From contig JAVBOE010000007.1 of assembly GCA_031550925.1 (NCBI GenBank), positions 1 to 9,578 of the forward strand: a stretch of 9,578 bases of DNA. The letters are read 5' to 3'. Below the pieces are notes generated by a model. The model was given only the letters and a program-made list of their open reading frames with translations. It was not told the DNA's origin and made no database searches. How positions within the stretch are numbered: the first letter of the stretch is position 1; every line of letters starts with the position of its first letter. The position numbers were made by a program, and so were the translations under genes. The stretch comes from JAIRNF01 sp031550925 (GTDB lineage: Bacteria > Bacteroidota > Bacteroidia > Bacteroidales > UBA932). Of the stretch, positions 6,580 to 9,578 are shown in pieces.

Positions 6580-7566
6580 CTAGTTTTCAACAAAGTATGC
6601 CAAATCTCTCAACAATAGGTCGAAGTTTACCCATTTTGCCAAGGCTATATCTCGACCATCGTTTATGCTCAAATAGAGCTGGTTAGAGTCGTATTTTAAA
6701 GCATTGCCAAAAGCGTCAAGGTCCTCATCTCCTGTTATGTAGAATAGCTGTAGCACTAAAGGTTCCTGCCCCTTTATGCCTATTGTAAGCTTGTAGGGCG
6801 AGTCTGAAAGAAGGATCGCTTGATGCTCTGTAGAATCTATTTGAAGAATTTGCTCATAAGCCAAACCCGTAAAGTAGCTTAGATAAGTATTTAGCTTTTC
6901 TTGATTTATGTTGGCCACTTCCTCGTTGTTATACATGTCGAAGAGCGATAAAGAACCATCGACATCACGAGTAATGCGAAACGACCTTTCGGGGTCTTCC
7001 AGATCATCAATAGTAACCATAGTAATCTCGGACGGAAGGGCGGTAATAATCGCATTGTGCTTCCAAAAAGAGGGATTGGCACTTAAGAAGCTGAACGGGT
7101 CATCTACAATATCGGGTAAGCTTAGCCGATACAGCTCTTTGTTATCTTCAGAACGCCCAAAATAGCCAAAATTATCGCTGGTAACAACAGTAATATCAAG
7201 GATAACCTTTTTTCCCTCAAGCGCTTTTATGGTTATCCCTTCTTTTGCCAAAATAGCTGATGCTTCGTCAGCTTGCTCCGCCGGTATTTGCGATGCTACA
7301 TGCTGTGTATTAATAATATATAGCAACATATCCATTTGTTCGTACCCTGCCTCGAAAGCATTGTTTACTTTCCAACTCTCTCCGTCTTTTGTAAGCGTTA
7401 CGGTTAGCGAGTCCTGAGAAAGTTCTATTAATGTCAGTCCATCAATAAAATCTAAGGAGAAGTTTTTATCGGTACGCTTGCACGATATGAGCATGATACA
7501 TACACACATCAGGCAGCCTAGGTATTTAGCGGTGGCCAATAGCCAAAGTCGTTTAGATAGCTTCAA
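6580..7566 (-). CDS. DUF4340-like lipoprotein, TTG start
   Basis: The protein has 328 residues. A charged n-region (MKLSKR) and hydrophobic stretch lead to LISC with Cys29, a lipoprotein signal, so it should be membrane-anchored on the periplasmic side. The mature part resembles DUF4340: a GESWKVNNAFEAG segment at 62-74, a helix at 76-88, NPSFWKHNAIITALPSEIT at 164-182, then a second copy-like half with helix 221-234 and a C-terminal beta-rich region. The function of the family is unknown; in other bacteria, as I recall, DUF4340 proteins accompany ABC transporters of the gliding or export type. The start is TTG at 7566: a TAA lies in frame just upstream, and the first in-frame ATG (Met20) would remove the charged n-region. 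A full Bacteroidota promoter lies about 70 nt upstream. It is divergent from the LolC/E-type permease gene. Confidence 0.8.
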   Translation of the reverse strand: MKLSKRLWLLATAKYLGCLMCVCIMLISCKRTDKNFSLDFIDGLTLIELSQDSLTVTLTKDGESWKVNNAFEAGYEQMDMLLYIINTQHVASQIPAEQADEASAILAKEGITIKALEGKKVILDITVVTSDNFGYFGRSEDNKELYRLSLPDIVDDPFSFLSANPSFWKHNAIITALPSEITMVTIDDLEDPERSFRITRDVDGSLSLFDMYNNEEVANINQEKLNTYLSYFTGLAYEQILQIDSTEHQAILLSDSPYKLTIGIKGQEPLVLQLFYITGDEDLDAFGNALKYDSNQLYLSINDGRDIALAKWVNFDLLLRDLAYFVEN

Positions 7567-7583
7567 TTGTTTGAGATTTTAGA

Positions 7584-7600
7584 GAACAGCCATTCTGTTC
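7584..7600 (-). promoter_or_regulatory. Small hairpin in the leader of the DUF4340-like gene
   Basis: GAACAG (7584-7589) and CTGTTC (7595-7600) form a perfect 6-bp inverted repeat with a 5-nt loop. It lies in the predicted mRNA leader, 17 nt before the TTG start on the minus strand. It could affect ribosome access or be a protein-binding site; nothing else supports a role. Confidence 0.35.
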
Positions 7601-7635
7601 GAAATAACAATTTTTTTCAACTTTCTTATAATAAA

Positions 7636-7667
7636 CAAAGATAGTGTTTTAACTTCTTTGCTACAAA
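7636..7667 (-). promoter_or_regulatory. Bacteroidota-type promoter of the DUF4340-like gene
   Basis: On the minus strand TTTG (7664-7667) is followed after 20 nt by TATCTTTG (7636-7643), an exact match to the TTTG/TAnnTTTG consensus at standard spacing. Transcription should begin near 7629, giving a leader of about 60 nt before the TTG start. Confidence 0.75.
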
Positions 7668-7669
7668 TA

Positions 7670-7700
7670 CTTGCAAGAACAACCTACCTTTGTACCTTTG
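7670..7700 (+). promoter_or_regulatory. Promoter of the LolC/E-type permease with duplicated -7 box
   Basis: TACCTTTG occurs twice in direct tandem (7685-7692 and 7693-7700), and both copies match TAnnTTTG. CTTG at 7670-7673 lies 19 nt before the second copy and can act as its -33 box; TTTG at 7657-7660 lies 24 nt before the first. Use of the second copy would start transcription near 7707, about 15 nt before the TTG start at 7723. Confidence 0.6.
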
Positions 7701-7722
7701 TAGCTAAAATAAATACGAAAAC

Positions 7723-8967
7723 TTGAATACAGAGTTTTTTATAGCAAAACGGCTAGCCTTACACTCGTCTGATAAGCAGAACCTCTCACAGCTTATGGTT
7801 AAAGTCGCGACGATTAGCATTGCTTTGGGGATGATTATAATGATTGTTTCTGTTGCGATAGTTACAGGCTTTCGTACCCAGATAGAAGGTAAGGTTATCG
7901 GTTTTGGCGGGCATCTGCAGATTACCAACTACGACTCTAACGTATCTTACGAGAGTACACCAATCAGCAAGGAGCAGGATTTTTTATCGGAGTTACAAGC
8001 CTTAAAGGGAGTAAAGCATATACAGGTTTTTGCTACTAAAGGCGGAATAATATCAACACCTACCGATAATCAGGGTGTGTTATTAAAAGGGGTAGGCAAA
8101 GATTTCGACTGGTCGTTTTTTAAGGCCGACATGGTTGAAGGAGAATGCCCTGTGTATACGGATACAGCAACATCTAACGATGTGCTGATCTCGCAACGCC
8201 TTGCGAATATGCTTAGGCTGGGTCTGAACGATAGATTTGATGTATATTTTGCCCAAGAACCTATACGCATACGCAGATTTACTATTGTAGGAATTTTTGA
8301 TACTCAGCTGCAGGAAATAGACGAAACGTTGGTTGTATGCGATATGCGCCATATACAACGGATTAACGGTTGGGCAGCCAATCAGGTTACGGGCTTTGAG
8401 ATAAACATAGCGGATATGTCTATGCTTGGCGAGTTGGAGCAACAGGTGTCTGAGATGGTAGAGTATCGACTGTCGGAGGATGGCTCTCTTTTAAGCGTAT
8501 CTGCTATAGATAGCCGATTTCCTCATCTTTTCAGCTGGCTTGATGTATTGGATACCAACGTATGGATTATTCTGTCGCTGACTCTTTTAGTCGCAGGTTT
8601 TAATATGATTTCGAGCTTGCTTATTATGCTACTCGAAAAGGTTAGCATGATAGGGCTACTTAAGTCGCTGGGAATGCGTAGCGGGCAACTTCAGAAGCTA
8701 TTCATATATCGCTCTGCGTTTATTGTGCTTAAAGGAGTTGTTATAGGTAACGTAGTGGGTATAGCGCTTTGTCTTTTGCAAAAGCACTTCTCTATTATTC
8801 CGCTTGACGTAGATAACTACTTCGTATCAACCGTGCCAATTAACTTGGAGTGGATGCATCTTGTACTGCTCAACTTGGGAACGTTTGCCCTTATTATTGC
8901 GGCGTTGACTATACCATCACTATTCATCACAAAAATTACACCCGAAAAATCTATCCGATTTGAATAA
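7723..8967 (+). CDS. LolC/LolE-type ABC transporter permease (FtsX family), TTG start
   Basis: The 414-residue inner-membrane protein has the layout of lipoprotein-releasing permeases. Transmembrane segment 1 lies at about 27-49, a large periplasmic MacB-like domain at about 50-278, and three further segments at about 279-304, 331-356 and 377-402. The start EFFIAKRLAL and EGKVIGFGGHLQI (55-67) are typical of LolC/E. EKVSMIGLLKSLGMRSGQ (305-322) is the FtsX-domain coupling helix that contacts the ATPase. The likely role is extracting lipoproteins from the inner membrane for delivery to the outer membrane, powered by a LolD-type ATPase, which is not in the window. The TTG start is forced: an in-frame TAA lies at 7705-7707, and the first ATG (Met25) would remove the conserved N-terminus. 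The stop is 46 nt before tRNA-Leu. Confidence 0.9.
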   Translation: MNTEFFIAKRLALHSSDKQNLSQLMVKVATISIALGMIIMIVSVAIVTGFRTQIEGKVIGFGGHLQITNYDSNVSYESTPISKEQDFLSELQALKGVKHIQVFATKGGIISTPTDNQGVLLKGVGKDFDWSFFKADMVEGECPVYTDTATSNDVLISQRLANMLRLGLNDRFDVYFAQEPIRIRRFTIVGIFDTQLQEIDETLVVCDMRHIQRINGWAANQVTGFEINIADMSMLGELEQQVSEMVEYRLSEDGSLLSVSAIDSRFPHLFSWLDVLDTNVWIILSLTLLVAGFNMISSLLIMLLEKVSMIGLLKSLGMRSGQLQKLFIYRSAFIVLKGVVIGNVVGIALCLLQKHFSIIPLDVDNYFVSTVPINLEWMHLVLLNLGTFALIIAALTIPSLFITKITPEKSIRFE

Positions 8968-8969
8968 GC

Positions 8970-8990
8970 TTTTTTGCGCTAAGCAAAAAA
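8970..8990. repeat. Palindrome between the permease stop and the tRNA-Leu gene
   Basis: TTTTTTGC (8970-8977) and GCAAAAAA (8983-8990) form a perfect 8-bp inverted repeat with loop GCTAA, starting 2 nt after the permease stop. It lacks a T run after the stem, so it is a poor intrinsic terminator. Its left arm contains the likely -33 box of the tRNA promoter. Confidence 0.5.
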
Positions 8991-9002
8991 TCGCTACATT
9001 TG
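8973..9002 (+). promoter_or_regulatory. Promoter of tRNA-Leu
   Basis: TTTG (8973-8976), an 18-nt spacer and TACATTTG (8995-9002) match the Bacteroidota promoter consensus, with the spacer one nt short of the usual 19-21. The -7 box ends 10 nt before the first tRNA base, as expected for a short leader on a tRNA transcript. Confidence 0.65.
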
Positions 9003-9012
9003 CACACACTAA

Positions 9013-9099
<87 letters not shown>

Positions 9100-9107
9100 A
9101 TAAAACA

Positions 9108-9138
9108 AACAGCAGCTGATTAGTAATCGGCTGCTGTT
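9108..9138 (+). terminator. Terminator of tRNA-Leu
   Basis: Left arm AACAGCAGCTGATTA (9108-9122) pairs with TAATCGGCTGCTGTT (9124-9138) with a single T-G wobble, closing on a very short loop. GTTAATTTT follows, giving a U-rich tail. It starts 8 nt after the encoded CCA. Confidence 0.85.
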
Positions 9139-9272
9139 GTTAATTTTGGCATTACGATATGTGATATATAGCGATAAAAAGCCTTAAGCATAATCATTAC
9201 TTAATCTTTCAACACTTATGATTTCATAATTTGCCCCAAAGCGATTGCATAAATATGAAGAAAGCAGATAAT

Positions 9273-9311
9273 AAAGAGAGGCTACTTTTAAGCATTAGGT
9301 AACCTCTCTTT
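9273..9311 (-). terminator. Terminator after the sugar ABC permease gene
   Basis: AAAGAGAGG (9273-9281) and CCTCTCTTT (9303-9311) pair perfectly; after a C/A mismatch, TAC (9283-9285) and GTA (9299-9301) extend the stem. On the minus strand the stem is followed by TATTAT, a T-rich tail. It lies 54 nt beyond the permease stop. The rest of the gap (9139-9365) shows no gene. Confidence 0.7.
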
Positions 9312-9365
9312 GTGTCGGTTCGGCTATTGTAATTAAGGTATTGTTTTATGACTATATGTATTTGT

Positions 9366-9578
9366 TTATCCCTTGAGACCCTCTGTGCTTATTCCTTCAA
9401 TTAAGTACTTCTGACAGAAGATAAAAATCAGCATAATGGGAACGATGGACAGTGTAGCCATTGCGAACATAGAGCCCCAATCGGAACCTGAGTTCGGGTC
9501 GGAGAACATTTTCAAAGCAATGGAAACCGTATATTGACGAGGTGCGTTCAAATAAAGCAATGAAGCAAGAAAGTCGTC
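9366..9578 (-). CDS. Sugar ABC transporter permease, MalG type (C-terminal part; 5' end outside window)
   Basis: The open frame runs off the window edge and gives the last 70 residues of a permease. DDFLASLLYLNAPRQYTVSI at the edge and the closing FCQKYLIEGISTEGLKG are hallmarks of the second inner-membrane subunit of binding-protein-dependent sugar importers (MalG/AraQ/LacG group). The stretch FAMATLSIVPIMLIFIF forms the last membrane helix. The partner permease, binding protein and ATPase, if present, would lie upstream, beyond base 9578. The conserved EAA loop is outside the window, so the substrate cannot be guessed. This importer type is less usual in Bacteroidota, which mainly use SusC/SusD systems. 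A terminator follows at 9273-9311. Confidence 0.92.
   Translation of the reverse strand, partial: DDFLASLLYLNAPRQYTVSIALKMFSDPNSGSDWGSMFAMATLSIVPIMLIFIFCQKYLIEGISTEGLKG

Noticed and set aside
9255..9302. Fifteen-residue plus-strand open frame (MKKADNKERLLLSIR)
   Set aside because: It is very short, overlaps the terminator hairpin at 9273-9311 and has no ribosome binding site.

Overview
The window looks like chromosomal DNA from a member of the Bacteroidota, probably Bacteroidales or a relative. Several start regions carry the -7 box TAnnTTTG used by the Bacteroidota housekeeping sigma factor, most genes lack a Shine-Dalgarno sequence, and the DNA is moderately AT-rich. The gene content also fits: DUF4340-like and LolC/E-type envelope proteins, and a dnaN/exonuclease pair of the kind I recall from this phylum. 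This is inference from the sequence alone.

Layout. Bases 1-72 are probably the last codons of a plus-strand gene. It is separated from a convergent M81 (MlrC-like) lipoprotein gene by a strong two-way hairpin terminator at 89-132. Divergent from the M81 gene are two plus-strand genes for exported proteins: a stand-alone DUF2271 protein and an unrecognised 232-residue protein. Next come ung (uracil-DNA glycosylase) and coaD (phosphopantetheine adenylyltransferase). They converge on a minus-strand block of dnaN (sliding clamp), with its own 14-bp terminator, followed by a DEDDh exonuclease with an ExoX-like C-terminal domain. Upstream of dnaN, on the same strand, is a DUF4340-like lipoprotein. 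It is divergent from a LolC/E-type FtsX permease, and the two share a compact back-to-back promoter region. A tRNA-Leu(CAG) with promoter and terminator follows. The window ends in the C-terminus of a MalG-type sugar ABC permease on the minus strand.

How the genes fit together. The middle block (ung, coaD, exonuclease, dnaN) is housekeeping: uracil repair, CoA synthesis, the replication clamp and a 3'-5' exonuclease. The flanks are mostly envelope functions: two lipoproteins, two exported proteins and two ABC permeases. I see no mobile element, CRISPR array, phage gene, toxin-antitoxin pair or defence system, and no evidence of a new multi-gene system. The points most worth checking are a Phe at the DNA-intercalating position of Ung, the divergent promoter with a duplicated -7 box and TTG starts on both sides, the lipoprotein form of an M81 enzyme, and a MalG-type sugar importer in this phylum.
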